Below are positions 9,037-18,428 of a stretch of 36,717 bases of DNA, one piece after another. Position 1 is the first letter of the stretch, and each line of letters opens with the position of its first letter. The stretch is from Porticoccaceae bacterium (GTDB taxonomy: Bacteria; Pseudomonadota; Gammaproteobacteria; Pseudomonadales; Porticoccaceae), in NCBI GenBank assembly GCA_018663035.1, contig JABJEX010000062.1:1-36717 (forward strand). Direction: 5' to 3'. The notes under the pieces were generated by a model. That model made no database searches. It saw nothing but the letters and a program-made list of their open reading frames with translations, and was not told the origin of the DNA. A program made the translations under genes and the position numbers.

Positions 9037-10194
9037 TTACTGAAGCTTATAGGCGCTTACTGAACCATTATTGCTTTGTACAATCAGGCTGTTACCAACA
9101 CTGAGCAGAGGTGCACTGACCCCACTGCTGTCAACTCGGGTTCTGCCGACAAAATGTCCATCAGTTGGATCAAGCAGGTGCAGATAGCCCTCTGCATCGG
9201 CTACAGCGATGGTGCCGGCAAGTTTTGCAGGCCCAGTGGCTCGGCGCAAAAACAGTTTGTCATTGGCCCATAGAGGTTGGCCACTACCAGCTTTAAAGGC
9301 TCTTACAGTGCCCTCCGCTTCGGTGACAAAGACTTTGTCGCCGCTATGGGCTGGGGCAAAGTGTGATGAGCTGTCCTGGAACCAGAGGCTGCGCCCGGTA
9401 CCACGCGATAGCGCACCCAGACGACCCTGATAGGTCACTGAGTAAATAACATCGCCCACTAATAGAGGCACGCCATCAATATCAACCATACGCTCTAACT
9501 CGGTACGGCCCTTAGGTAGGGCTAGACGAACCTCCCAGATCAGCGAACCATTCTCAGGGTTAAAGGCAATTAGCTTGCCTGAATCAAAACCACTGATCAC
9601 CATGGTGGAGGTGATAATTGCCTCACTGACACCGCGTACTGTAAGGATCGGCGCATCGCCATCATGCTGCCAAAGTTCTTCGCCAGTCTTGGCGTCCAGG
9701 GCAAACATTCTGTTGTCTACGGTCTGAACTACAACCACGCTGCCATTAGATTTTGGACTAGAGAGTACTTCACTACTCACCTGTGAACGCCACACCACTG
9801 AGCCATCATTAGCATCTAGCGCAAAGACTTCGCCTTCAATGGTTCCCAACATGACCAGGCCGGCACCATAACCCACACCGCCTGATACCGATGTTTCTAA
9901 ATCTGTAGACCAGCGCGATTTACCAGTCTCCAGATCCAATGCCGTAACTGTGCCCTGATGGTCTGAGGCAAATATGCTGTCCCTGCTAGCTGCAGGTTTT
10001 AGGCTGGTCCAATAGTCATTGGTAGCCGCGCCGATTTTAGCTGACCACTGACGTACAGCGGAGACTTCGGTATCAAAGTCAACCAGCTCTGCGGGAGTAA
10101 TCGCCGCGTCTTCGTCACTACCTTCAAATAGGCTACAGCCCGAGAGTAAAACCGAACACAGCAGAATATTGCTTAGAACCTTTAGCTGTTCCAT
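9037..10194 (-). CDS. bamB: Outer-membrane assembly lipoprotein BamB
   Basis: Lipoprotein partner of BamA in the beta-barrel assembly machine, facing the periplasm. 385 residues. The signal peptide ends in the lipobox LLSGC with the lipidated Cys20. The rest is an eight-bladed PQQ/WD-type propeller with repeated segments such as ALDLETGKSRW, ALDANDGSVVW and ALDAKTGEELW. Its ATG overlaps the yfgM stop by one base (TAATG), so the two are translationally coupled. It is the last gene of the ndk-to-bamB block and is convergent with the XRE-cupin gene, where relatives instead continue into der. Confidence 0.96.
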   Translation of the reverse strand: MEQLKVLSNILLCSVLLSGCSLFEGSDEDAAITPAELVDFDTEVSAVRQWSAKIGAATNDYWTSLKPAASRDSIFASDHQGTVTALDLETGKSRWSTDLETSVSGGVGYGAGLVMLGTIEGEVFALDANDGSVVWRSQVSSEVLSSPKSNGSVVVVQTVDNRMFALDAKTGEELWQHDGDAPILTVRGVSEAIITSTMVISGFDSGKLIAFNPENGSLIWEVRLALPKGRTELERMVDIDGVPLLVGDVIYSVTYQGRLGALSRGTGRSLWFQDSSSHFAPAHSGDKVFVTEAEGTVRAFKAGSGQPLWANDKLFLRRATGPAKLAGTIAVADAEGYLHLLDPTDGHFVGRTRVDSSGVSAPLLSVGNSLIVQSNNGSVSAYKLQ

Positions 10195-10913
10195 TAATTA
10201 ATAACCTCTGGGCTTTCAGGCGCATCGTCCTGAGGTTCTTCAATATCAACCGTAGCGGCCTCAACCTGACTGATTTTAAGCTGCAAAATATTGCTGATCA
10301 TCTGATCCTGAGACTGATTAGACGCCAGGGCAGCCTGGTAGGCAGTGTAGGCCGCCGCGCTATTGCCCTGCAGCAGATAAAAGTCGCCTTTGGCCTCCTC
10401 ATAGGCAGAAGTCATTTCTGCTGCGTCTATGCCCTGAACCATTTCCAGAGCAGTGTCCAGATTGCCACGCCCCGCTTCTACTCTGGCGAGACGCAGTCGA
10501 ACCAGGCGCTCGGTCTCAACAGCGGGATCATTATCCATTACCCACTGGAGCTCCTTAGCGGCCCCATCGAGCTGGCGATCATCGACCGAGAGCTTGGCTT
10601 TTAGCATAGCTGCCAATTGCGCGTAGCCAGAATTTTTATAGTCGGTTTTAAGCTGGTCAGCTTTTTTACCAATGGCGACCTGCTTTTCAATTGACAGTGG
10701 CTTGCCCGGTGTCTGGCTGGCGAGTATGTCAATCATCTCCATATACAAATCGGAGGCAGCTTCCGCCTTAGCCTGACGATCCTGCTCCCAGTACTGCCAG
10801 CCAAAATAACCGCCAACCACCAATACTAGCGCTGCAACTATTTGCAGACCGTTCTCTGCCCACCAGCGTTTAAATGCTTCAATTTGTTCTTCTTCGGATA
10901 GATGGTCTGCCAC
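10194..10913 (-). CDS. yfgM: YfgM-type ancillary translocon subunit with tetratricopeptide fold
   Basis: 239 residues. A short cytoplasmic N-terminus (LSEEEQIEAFKRWWAENG) is followed by one transmembrane helix (about residues 20-42, IVAALVLVVGGYFGWQYW) and a periplasmic helical TPR-like domain with Ala-rich repeats. In E. coli YfgM works with PpiD at the SecYEG translocon. The place between hisS and bamB is conserved in gammaproteobacteria. The C-terminal stretch is acidic and Pro-rich. hisS lies 41 bases upstream on the same strand. Confidence 0.92.
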   Translation of the reverse strand: MADHLSEEEQIEAFKRWWAENGLQIVAALVLVVGGYFGWQYWEQDRQAKAEAASDLYMEMIDILASQTPGKPLSIEKQVAIGKKADQLKTDYKNSGYAQLAAMLKAKLSVDDRQLDGAAKELQWVMDNDPAVETERLVRLRLARVEAGRGNLDTALEMVQGIDAAEMTSAYEEAKGDFYLLQGNSAAAYTAYQAALASNQSQDQMISNILQLKISQVEAATVDIEEPQDDAPESPEVIN

Positions 10914-10954
10914 AATGATTCCCTAATTATTCAATATTGTTAAAAATGTCTAAC

Positions 10955-12223
10955 TCAAAACCTGTCATTTATTAGCTTGGTCAGGCTGTCCTGCGCAACA
11001 GACTGCTGGACGATATCTTCTCGTAGATATTTCACTCCAATGGTGCCTGAGGCCGCTTCATCTTCACCCAGTATCAAGGCAATACTGGCGCCGCTCTTGT
11101 CAGCTTTTTTCATTTGCGACTTAAAACTACCGCCACCGCAATGGCATTCTAGTCTAATGCCTGGGCACTGGCTGCGCAGATTTTCTGCCAAAACGAGGGC
11201 CTCTAGCTCTAAATTGCCTACGGCAACCAGGTACAGATCTACGGTTTGAGCGATACTATCGGGGACAACGGCCAGCTCGTCAAGCAGCAACACCAGTCTC
11301 TCCACACCCATTGCAAAACCCACACCAGGACAGGGTTTTCCGCCGAGCTGCTCCACCAGACCGTCGTAGCGTCCACCGGCGCAGACAGTGCCCTGTGCGC
11401 CCAGGTGGTTGGTTACCCACTCGAATACTGTCTTGCTGTAATAGTCCAGGCCACGCACCAGTCGCGGGTTGATTTGATAACTGATGTTAGCGGCATCTAA
11501 CATGGCGCAGAGCTGTTCAAAATGCTCACGGGATTCGTCATCTATATAGTCCGCGAGTTTCGGGGCATCATTGAGTAGCGCCTGTGTGTCCTGATTTTTG
11601 CTGTCCAGGATACGCATGGGGTTGCTGTCTAAGCGACGTTGGCTATCCTCATCGAGCTGGCTTTTGCGAGCAGTTAAATAATCAACTAGGGCTGCGCGAT
11701 ACTGGGCGCGGTCTGAAGAGGTACCCAGACTATTAATCTGCAAGCTAACCGCATGGTCTATCTTTAGCGCTTTCCACAGATTTGCGGTAATCAACAACAG
11801 TTCGGCATCTATATCTGGCCCTGTTAGACCAAAGGCTTCTACACCAATTTGATGGAACTGTCGCAGACGCCCCTTTTGCGGACGCTCATGGCGGAACATG
11901 GGCCCTGTATACCAGAGCCGCTGGGTCTGGTTGTGTAACAGACCGTTTTGAGTACAGGCGCGAACACAGCCGGCTGTGCCCTCGGGGCGCAGGCTTAAAC
12001 TGTCACCGTTGCGGTCCTCAAAACTGTACATTTCTTTTTCGACTATATCGGTAACTTCACCCACTGCACGCTTGAACAACTCAGTCTGCTCGAGAATTGG
12101 AAAACGAATTTCTCGGTAGCTGTAGCGACTCAGCACATCGGCGACGATCTTCTCTAGATACTGCCAGGTAGCGGACTGTTCTGGGAGCAGGTCATTCATG
12201 CCTCTGATGGATTGAATTTTCAT
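10955..12223 (-). CDS. hisS: Histidyl-tRNA synthetase
   Basis: Charges tRNA-His in the cytoplasm. 422 residues, close to the E. coli length. Class II motifs are present: the N-terminal [12 protein letters not shown], motif 2 [20 protein letters not shown], the histidine-specific [15 protein letters not shown] and the GGRYDGL loop, with motif 3 GFAMGVERL. The C-terminal anticodon-binding domain (about 325-422) has [20 protein letters not shown]. It lies 19 bases after the ispG stop, in the conserved ispG-hisS-yfgM-bamB run. Confidence 0.98.
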   Translation of the reverse strand: MKIQSIRGMNDLLPEQSATWQYLEKIVADVLSRYSYREIRFPILEQTELFKRAVGEVTDIVEKEMYSFEDRNGDSLSLRPEGTAGCVRACTQNGLLHNQTQRLWYTGPMFRHERPQKGRLRQFHQIGVEAFGLTGPDIDAELLLITANLWKALKIDHAVSLQINSLGTSSDRAQYRAALVDYLTARKSQLDEDSQRRLDSNPMRILDSKNQDTQALLNDAPKLADYIDDESREHFEQLCAMLDAANISYQINPRLVRGLDYYSKTVFEWVTNHLGAQGTVCAGGRYDGLVEQLGGKPCPGVGFAMGVERLVLLLDELAVVPDSIAQTVDLYLVAVGNLELEALVLAENLRSQCPGIRLECHCGGGSFKSQMKKADKSGASIALILGEDEAASGTIGVKYLREDIVQQSVAQDSLTKLINDRF

Positions 12224-12242
12224 AGCTGGTTGTCTATCTCAT

Positions 12243-13367
12243 TTAGGCTTTAGCAATTAAGTTGGCAGCATCTTGAGCCAACTGCTTTTGTTTGATCGCT
12301 GCTTTAGCTCGAATCTCGGCTTCTAATTTATCAACCAGATTGTCATTGTCTACCTTGTGGTCTGGCACACCATCTACATAGACTAAGTTGGCTGGGGTTC
12401 CGCCTGTCAGACCATAGTCAGACTCTTTTGCCTCGCCCGGGCCGTTAACTATGCAACCTATAATGGAAACATCCATGGGAACATCAATATCTTCTAGACG
12501 GGTTTCCAACTCATTGACGGTTTTAATCACATCAAAATTCTGTCGCGAACAACTTGGGCAAGCAATAAAGTTTATACCTTTGCTACGCAGCCTCAAGCTG
12601 CGCAACATATCCCAGGCTACCTTAGCTTCCTCGGCGGGATCTGCGGCCAGCGAGATACGCACAGTGTCGCCAATTCCATCCAGTAACAAGGCACCCAAGC
12701 CGATGGCGGATTTGACTGTGCCTGACCGCAGACCTCCGGCCTCGGTAATACCAAGGTGCAGCGGCTGCTCAATACGCTTAGCCAGATCTCTGTAGGCAGC
12801 GACTGCCATGAAAATATCCGACGCCTTGACGCTGACTTTAAAGTCCTGAAAATCGTATTTGTCTAGTAATTCCACATTGCGCATGGCGGATTCAACCATG
12901 GCTTCTGCTGTGGGTTCGCTGTATTTGCGCAGTAAGTCTTTGCCCAGAGAGCCTGCATTGACCCCAATGCGGATCGGGATATTGAGATCCCTGGCTTTGG
13001 CGATCACCTCTCGCAGGCGATCTTCGCGGGTGATATTGCCCGGATTAATACGCAGGCAGTCGACCCCTAGGTCGGCAACCCGGAGAGCGATATTGTGGTC
13101 AAAATGAATGTCGGCAACCAATGGTATATCTACCAGTTTACGAATCTGGCCAAAGGCCTCTGCCTCTTCCAGAGAGGGCACAGAGACACGCACTATGTCT
13201 GCACCAGCTGCCTGAATACGCTTGATTTGCGCGACGGTGGCTGCAACATCGGCAGTGCTGGTATTGGTCATACTCTGCACAGAAATAGGAGCATCCCCTC
13301 CTACGGGCACATTGCCGACCATTATCTGTCGCGATTTGCGTCTTATAATTGGCGTTTCGCTAAACAC
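12243..13367 (-). CDS. ispG: 4-hydroxy-3-methylbut-2-enyl diphosphate synthase (IspG/GcpE)
   Basis: Penultimate enzyme of the MEP isoprenoid pathway, converting MEcPP to HMBPP by a [4Fe-4S] cluster. 374 residues. A TIM-barrel N-terminal part is followed by a ferredoxin-like part with the three cluster ligands Cys270, Cys273 (FIACPSC) and Cys305 ([10 protein letters not shown]), the same numbers as in E. coli. Glu311 of GPGEA is conserved. It lies 12 bases after the pilF stop. rodZ, usually found between them, is absent. Confidence 0.98.
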   Translation of the reverse strand: MFSETPIIRRKSRQIMVGNVPVGGDAPISVQSMTNTSTADVAATVAQIKRIQAAGADIVRVSVPSLEEAEAFGQIRKLVDIPLVADIHFDHNIALRVADLGVDCLRINPGNITREDRLREVIAKARDLNIPIRIGVNAGSLGKDLLRKYSEPTAEAMVESAMRNVELLDKYDFQDFKVSVKASDIFMAVAAYRDLAKRIEQPLHLGITEAGGLRSGTVKSAIGLGALLLDGIGDTVRISLAADPAEEAKVAWDMLRSLRLRSKGINFIACPSCSRQNFDVIKTVNELETRLEDIDVPMDVSIIGCIVNGPGEAKESDYGLTGGTPANLVYVDGVPDHKVDNDNLVDKLEAEIRAKAAIKQKQLAQDAANLIAKA

Positions 13368-13379
13368 TATTAACTCTCG

Positions 13380-14144
13380 CTATTGCTTTAACCATTTCTG
13401 GTATTCCAAATTCTCATTGGAATAAGGAAATAAATTCTTCAACTTTAGACCCTGGCTGGCGACTGCGTCGCGATTACCGAAGCTGTGCTCTATACGCAGA
13501 GACAGCCAGAGACTCTTGGCGCTTAACTGAGCCAGAGCACTATACTGGTCCAGTGCGCGCTTGGCCGTCGGTAACCTCTGCTGGGCAAAGTATATCTCGG
13601 CGGCCGCTAAATAGGGCGGCGCAAACCTTGGCTCTAGTTGGCTGGATTTCTCAAAGGACTCCAGCGCAGCAACCCTTTGGCCAAGCTTATTCTGTGTCAG
13701 ACCCAGAATATAAAATGCCTGGGCGCGACGCTCGTAGCCAAGGTCCTCACTGACCAGCTGCATCTGTTTTAGGGCGTCTTCAAAACGCCCCTGATTATAC
13801 AAAAACGTCGCAAAGTTATAGCGCGCTGTGCTACTGGGCTGTTTACTGGAGATAGCTCTTCGGAAGTGTTTTTCCGCAAGCTCTGTCTCCTGCTCCAGCT
13901 GGTAGAGCAATGCATAGCCATTGTGTAGCTGCGATCTGTTGGCTCTTGAATCAAAGCGCTTAGCCTTGTCCAGATGCACCCTAGCCAGGTCGCGGTTTTT
14001 ACTTGCTATATATTTCATTGCCAACTGAATATGCTGTCCAAAACGCGCATCAGGATCAGCTACTTTTCTATCTGGACCAGCTGATACACAGGCAGTTAAA
14101 AGGGCTGCAAAACCCATTATCAGTAAAGCGTTTTTTATAATCAT
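13380..14144 (-). CDS. pilF: Type IV pilus biogenesis/stability lipoprotein PilF (PilW)
   Basis: 254 residues. Signal peptide with lipobox LLTAC and lipidated Cys19, then about six tetratricopeptide repeats (about 30-235), for example NGYALLYQLEQETELAEKHF and AQAFYILGLTQNKLGQRVA. In Pseudomonas PilF is the outer-membrane pilotin needed for PilQ secretin assembly. Between rlmN and ispG it occupies the conserved place. No other pilus gene is in the window, so whether the cell makes type IV pili cannot be judged here. Confidence 0.9.
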   Translation of the reverse strand: MIIKNALLIMGFAALLTACVSAGPDRKVADPDARFGQHIQLAMKYIASKNRDLARVHLDKAKRFDSRANRSQLHNGYALLYQLEQETELAEKHFRRAISSKQPSSTARYNFATFLYNQGRFEDALKQMQLVSEDLGYERRAQAFYILGLTQNKLGQRVAALESFEKSSQLEPRFAPPYLAAAEIYFAQQRLPTAKRALDQYSALAQLSAKSLWLSLRIEHSFGNRDAVASQGLKLKNLFPYSNENLEYQKWLKQ

Positions 14145-14180
14145 GTTCAGAATCCCTCTGAGTCATACTTCCCTTAGCTA

Positions 14181-15347
14181 TCAGTCGATAATTTTTACCG
14201 GCTGCGCTTCGTCAAGCTTGCGCCTGTAGCGCTCTTGTCGCTTGGTACGATCATTGACCTCCCCGGCCAGCTGCCCACAGGCGGCCGCTATATCGTCGCC
14301 CCGGGTAGTTCTCACGGTCACAGTGTAACCCTCGCTGGCAAGAATGTCCCTAAACCGATTTAGCTGGTTATTGCTGACTCGTCTGTACTCTGAGCCAGGG
14401 AAAGGGTTAAAGGGAATCAGATTTATCTTACAGGGCAAGTCTTTAAGCAATTCCGCTAATTCTCTGGCGTGCTCTGTACGGTCATTAACCTGATCCATCA
14501 GAGTATATTCGACCGTGGCTTTGCGGCGATTATCCGGCATCTTGTCGATATAGTCGGCAGCGCTGCGAATAAATTCTTTGAGATTGTATTTGCGATTAAT
14601 CGGCACCAGTTCATTGCGAAGTTCGTCATTGGGGGCGTGTAGCGAAATGGCTAGAGACACATCGGAGACATCCGCCAGCTTATCCAGCGCTGGTACCACA
14701 CCAGCGGTGCTCAGAGTAACGCGACGCTTGGAGAGGCCGTAGGCATTATCTTCGAGCATAATATTCATGGCATCGACTACATTGTCGAAGTTCATCAATG
14801 GTTCGCCCATACCCATCATTACCACATTGGTGACGCGGCGCGGCGCCTTGTGCTCGAATTGACCGAACGAATCTGCGGCGATCCACAGTTGGCCAATAAT
14901 CTCAGCGGCAGTCAAATCGCGATTAAAGCCCTGCTTGCCGGTAGCGCAGAAACTGCAATCCAAAGCACAGCCTATCTGGGATGATACGCAGAGCGTGCCA
15001 CGCTCGCGTTCAGGGATATAAACCATTTCGATGCAACTGCCACCATCCACTTTAATCAGCCACTTCCTGGTACCGTCAGTGGAGTCCTGACAGCTCACCA
15101 CTTCTGGCAAGGTGATTTCGGCTATGCCTTTAAGTTTTTCGCGCAGGTCTTTGGAGAGGTTGGTCATCTTATCGAGATCAACCTCACCCATCTGGTGAAT
15201 CCACTTAATAATCTGTGTAGCGCGAAAGCGCTTTTCGCCTATCTGCTCAAAAAAGTCGCCAAGTTTTGACGCAGAAAACCCCAGCAAGTTAGTTTTAGCT
15301 TGCTGGGGTTCTTGGCCGATCGATGTTGCTTCTACTGATTGGGACAT
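14181..15347 (-). CDS. rlmN: Dual-specificity 23S rRNA/tRNA adenine-C2 methyltransferase RlmN
   Basis: Radical-SAM enzyme that methylates C2 of A2503 in 23S rRNA and A37 in some tRNAs. 388 residues. The cluster motif CALDCSFC supplies Cys127, Cys131 and Cys134. [13 protein letters not shown] is the typical SAM-binding segment. A Cys near residue 357 ([10 protein letters not shown]) matches the Cys that takes part in methyl transfer. It sits 36 bases before pilF and 34 after ndk, as in E. coli, and depends on Fe-S assembly encoded nearby. Confidence 0.97.
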   Translation of the reverse strand: MSQSVEATSIGQEPQQAKTNLLGFSASKLGDFFEQIGEKRFRATQIIKWIHQMGEVDLDKMTNLSKDLREKLKGIAEITLPEVVSCQDSTDGTRKWLIKVDGGSCIEMVYIPERERGTLCVSSQIGCALDCSFCATGKQGFNRDLTAAEIIGQLWIAADSFGQFEHKAPRRVTNVVMMGMGEPLMNFDNVVDAMNIMLEDNAYGLSKRRVTLSTAGVVPALDKLADVSDVSLAISLHAPNDELRNELVPINRKYNLKEFIRSAADYIDKMPDNRRKATVEYTLMDQVNDRTEHARELAELLKDLPCKINLIPFNPFPGSEYRRVSNNQLNRFRDILASEGYTVTVRTTRGDDIAAACGQLAGEVNDRTKRQERYRRKLDEAQPVKIID

Positions 15348-15381
15348 AGTTGTCCTGGTTCTCAGTTAAAAGAGCTGTCTC

Positions 15382-15807
15382 TTAGCGAGCACAGATCTCA
15401 TTGTCATCAAAAAAGTAAGCTACTTCACGCGCTGCTGAGGTGGTTGAGTCTGAACCATGTACAGCATTGGCGTCGATAGACTGGGCGAAGTCTGCACGGA
15501 TAGTACCAGCTTCTGCTTCCTGTGGGTTAGTAGCACCCATCAGGTCACGGTTGGTCAAAACCGCATTTTCACCTTCCAAAACCTGAACGCAAACTGGGCC
15601 TGAAGTCATAAAAGCAACCAGATCGTTGAAGAAAGGACGCTCGCTGTGCTCAGCGTAAAAGCCTTCAGCTTGCTCTTTGCTCAACTGCTGCATTTTAAGA
15701 GCAATAACTTTAAGTCCTGCGGCTTCAAAGCGGCTTAAAATTTGACCAACAACGTTTTTGGCTACGGCATCGGGCTTGATAATAGATAGGGTTCGTTCAG
15801 TCGCCAT
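15382..15807 (-). CDS. ndk: Nucleoside diphosphate kinase
   Basis: Balances NTP and dNTP pools by phosphate transfer through a phospho-histidine. 141 residues, normal. The catalytic His117 lies in [12 protein letters not shown], and the N-terminal [10 protein letters not shown] strand is typical. GGAG eight bases before the ATG supports the start. The 151-base gap upstream toward the EAL gene is AT-rich on the ndk side and probably holds its promoter, though I cannot pick clear boxes. Confidence 0.98.
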   Translation of the reverse strand: MATERTLSIIKPDAVAKNVVGQILSRFEAAGLKVIALKMQQLSKEQAEGFYAEHSERPFFNDLVAFMTSGPVCVQVLEGENAVLTNRDLMGATNPQEAEAGTIRADFAQSIDANAVHGSDSTTSAAREVAYFFDDNEICAR

Positions 15808-15958
15808 GAAGTACTCTCCAGAATGGGGCTAAAATAAATTAAAAATAGATAAAATTGGGTTAAAAAAATAGCCCACAGGGGCAATGGCGCGGATTTTACC
15901 TGCACTGGAGAGAGGTAACAATTGTTTTTTATGTGCAGGCTTTGGCTAGGTGAGTCAC

Positions 15959-17788
15959 CTAGGCAACAAGAAGCTGCTGAAACTTATCCAGAGACACTGG
16001 CATACTGAAATGTGCCCCCTGATATTTGTCGCAACCTAGGCTGCGCAGCACCTCTAAAATTTCACGCTTCTCGACGCCCTCGGCAACCACGTCTAAACCA
16101 TAGTGCCGAGATACCATCATGATGGCCTCGACTAAGCCGAGGGTATCTCTATCGGCATTTAGATTGGCAATAAACTCACGATCAATTTTTAGGCTGTCTA
16201 GAGGCAGACGCTTTAAGTAAATCATGGAAGAATAGCCACTGCCAAAATCATCAATGGCAAACTTTGTACCCATATCGCGGATTTTTTTCATCTTGTCGAC
16301 AACAGATTCAAAATCGTCGATCAGAAGATTCTCTGTTACTTCAAGAGTGATCATATCTGCACTTATATCGTAGCTTTTTAGGCTGTGTTCAAGACTGGTG
16401 ATAAGGCCGGGATCATGGAACTGTTTGGGGCTAATATTAACGCCTAGTTGCATATCTGGTGTCCAGATTCCGCGATCGCGCATATTGCGTAGATATTCAT
16501 AGGAAGTGCGAATCACCCAAAGACCCACATCGACAATCATGCCAGAGGCCTCGAGGATAGGAATAAATTCTGCAGGGGTGTGCATGGCCTGCCCCGAATG
16601 AATCCAGCGCAGCAACACCTCGCCGCCAACCACCGAGCCATCATGGGTGGATACCTGAGGTTGTAAATAGAGATCAAACTCCTGATTAACTACCGCTTTG
16701 CGCAGGCTGGATTGCAAGCTAATGCGCTGCTGGGCCTGGTGGGTAATCTGGGTGTCGAACAGTATCTGAGTATCCCGACCACGCCTCTTGGCCTCAAACA
16801 TAGCACTCTCTGCCTGCTGTATGGCCTTGGATGCAGTTAGCACGGGTTCGCCTGCGGTCTGAGAGAGCAGGCTAATACCAACGCTGGCGGTTACAATAAC
16901 TTCGCCATTCTCAGTAAAAAAGGGCCTTGAAATGCTACAGCGAATTTCGTTGGCAAGGTTCGTTGCCTGTTTCTGAGCCTGTTCTTGGCTGGCCGCTAAG
17001 TCACTGATAAATAACAAAAATGCGTCCCCTGCGACCTGCTCCATCTGCATCATACCGCTGAGTATACGCTGAATACTTTCGCCAGCGCGCTCTAAAATTT
17101 GGCTGCTGATATGCTTACCTAGGGACTCATTGATGGAGTTGAAATGATCCAGATCTATCAGTAACAGCGCTCCGCAGTTGATGCTGTCAGCACTTTGCTC
17201 AAGATAGCTGTCGATACTGTCTATTAGTGCTTGGGCAATCGGAAGACCGTCAATATCGACTGAACTGCTGCCGGCTTCCTGAGACCTTGGCAACCCATTG
17301 GTAGTGGGGGGCTCATCACTCAAGGCGAAGTCAGCTTGGGATTCTTGAGCCGCTTGAATCTCTTTATTGGGCTTGGGAGCATTCGCAGTACTGACAACTG
17401 GTAAGTCACCTGCACTAAATTCCTCGACTACCATATGCGCCAGTGCAGGCAATGGGTACAGCATAATGCAGAGGACATCTTCGGCGTCACCCACTGGGCC
17501 TGCGGACACCACCAACTCGTCTGTTTCCAGGGTACCCTGAGTTCGCCACAACAGCCCCGATAGTTGGTCGGAGTCGATTTTGGCGAGTACTTTTTTTAAT
17601 TGGATAAGAGAATTTGGCTGATTATCTGTGGTTTCGTTGAGAGACAGGCCGAGCACCTCTGTGCGCTGGCAACCCAACAATGTCAGGGCCTTGGTATTAG
17701 CGTCAATGCATACGCCATAGGCAAACAGCATTGTTCCGAAGGGGGCAGTATCCAGTACTTTCTTATACAGATGATTTTTCTCGCGCAT
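15959..17788 (-). CDS. GGDEF-EAL protein, probable c-di-GMP phosphodiesterase with degenerate GGDEF
   Basis: 609 residues from the chosen ATG. An upstream in-frame TTG at 17824 would add 12 residues but has no Shine-Dalgarno sequence; the ATG has AGG six bases before it. A PAS-like N-terminal part (about 8-115) is followed by an acidic linker, a GGDEF domain (about 205-345) whose signature reads AGDAF (253-257), and an EAL domain (about 360-609). All EAL catalytic positions are present: EVLLRW (390-395), Asn451, Glu483, Asp513-Asp514, Lys534, Glu570 and Gln590. Cyclase activity is therefore unlikely and hydrolysis likely. No transmembrane helix is seen. It follows iscX on the same strand by 53 bases with no terminator, an unusual tail for isc. 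Confidence 0.88.
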   Translation of the reverse strand: MREKNHLYKKVLDTAPFGTMLFAYGVCIDANTKALTLLGCQRTEVLGLSLNETTDNQPNSLIQLKKVLAKIDSDQLSGLLWRTQGTLETDELVVSAGPVGDAEDVLCIMLYPLPALAHMVVEEFSAGDLPVVSTANAPKPNKEIQAAQESQADFALSDEPPTTNGLPRSQEAGSSSVDIDGLPIAQALIDSIDSYLEQSADSINCGALLLIDLDHFNSINESLGKHISSQILERAGESIQRILSGMMQMEQVAGDAFLLFISDLAASQEQAQKQATNLANEIRCSISRPFFTENGEVIVTASVGISLLSQTAGEPVLTASKAIQQAESAMFEAKRRGRDTQILFDTQITHQAQQRISLQSSLRKAVVNQEFDLYLQPQVSTHDGSVVGGEVLLRWIHSGQAMHTPAEFIPILEASGMIVDVGLWVIRTSYEYLRNMRDRGIWTPDMQLGVNISPKQFHDPGLITSLEHSLKSYDISADMITLEVTENLLIDDFESVVDKMKKIRDMGTKFAIDDFGSGYSSMIYLKRLPLDSLKIDREFIANLNADRDTLGLVEAIMMVSRHYGLDVVAEGVEKREILEVLRSLGCDKYQGAHFSMPVSLDKFQQLLVA

Positions 17789-17841
17789 CCTTGGCCTGCT
17801 GAAAATCCCTTTATTGTTAAACAATACTGGAGTTTAAGAGG

Positions 17842-18039
17842 CTAGTCCTGCTCTTCAATCCACGCCATTTGAATGGCTTCTAGAATCTTTTCGCCGCAGC
17901 GATCTGGATCATCAGAAAAGTCTTCGAGCTCCAAAACCCACTTTCTTAAATCAACAAAATTAACGTACTGGGGATCTATATCAGGATGGTTGTCCGCCAG
18001 TTCTATGGCAATGTCGTTAATGTCAGTCCACTTAATCAT
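17842..18039 (-). CDS. iscX: Fe-S assembly protein IscX
   Basis: 65-residue acidic protein that begins MIKWTDINDIAIELADNHPD, has the conserved FVDLRKWVLELEDF and ends with the typical EAIQMAWIEE. IscX binds IscS and competes with frataxin as a modulator of cluster assembly. It lies after fdx with a 42-base gap, its normal place at the end of the isc operon. The small size and conserved helix-turn-helix-like fold make the call firm. Confidence 0.96.
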   Translation of the reverse strand: MIKWTDINDIAIELADNHPDIDPQYVNFVDLRKWVLELEDFSDDPDRCGEKILEAIQMAWIEEQD

Positions 18040-18081
18040 AGTCCATTACTCCAATTACTGCTGCTCTGTTTGGGCGTGAAT

Positions 18082-18420
18082 TTAATGACGTTCAGACACC
18101 ATATTTATGGTGTATCTGGGTATTTCAATAACCAGGTCCTGTTCGTCGACAATGACCTGACAGCTAAGCCGCGAATCGGGGTCTACTCCCCAGGCCTTAT
18201 CGAGAAAATCTTCTTCCAGCTCATCTGCCTCGGGCAGATCGTCGAACCCCTCGCGAATATGTACGTGGCAGGTGGTGCATGCACAGGACATCTCGCAGGC
18301 ATGCTCAATCTCTAGGCCATTGCGCAGCGCAGCATCGCAGATGCTCTCACCTTTTTTAGCTTCAATCACTGCGCCTTCTGGGCAGAGATCCTGATGGGGT
18401 AGAAATACTAGCTTGGGCAT
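18082..18420 (-). CDS. fdx: ISC-type [2Fe-2S] ferredoxin
   Basis: 112-residue adrenodoxin-type ferredoxin that feeds electrons to cluster assembly. Cluster ligands are Cys42, Cys48, Cys51 (C-x5-C-x2-C in ACEMSCACTTCHVHI) and Cys87, the same numbers as E. coli Fdx. It lies eight bases after the hscA stop, so translation is probably coupled. The N-terminal MPKLVFLPHQDLCPEG is family-like. Confidence 0.97.
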   Translation of the reverse strand: MPKLVFLPHQDLCPEGAVIEAKKGESICDAALRNGLEIEHACEMSCACTTCHVHIREGFDDLPEADELEEDFLDKAWGVDPDSRLSCQVIVDEQDLVIEIPRYTINMVSERH

Positions 18421-18428
18421 AGTTTATT

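Noticed and set aside
10977-11500. Open frames on the plus strand opposite hisS, and many like them opposite guaB, isc genes, der and DUF3604
   Set aside because: They lie entirely against strongly conserved genes, lack family features or starts with ribosome-binding sites, and are expected by chance.
17789-17824. TTG start extending the EAL protein by 12 residues
   Set aside because: No Shine-Dalgarno sequence precedes it, while the ATG at 17788 has AGG at good spacing. Not excluded.
17813-17825. Short palindrome ATTGTTAAACAAT between iscX and the EAL gene
   Set aside because: One-base loop and no T-tract, so it cannot work as an intrinsic terminator. As an operator it is too short to support.
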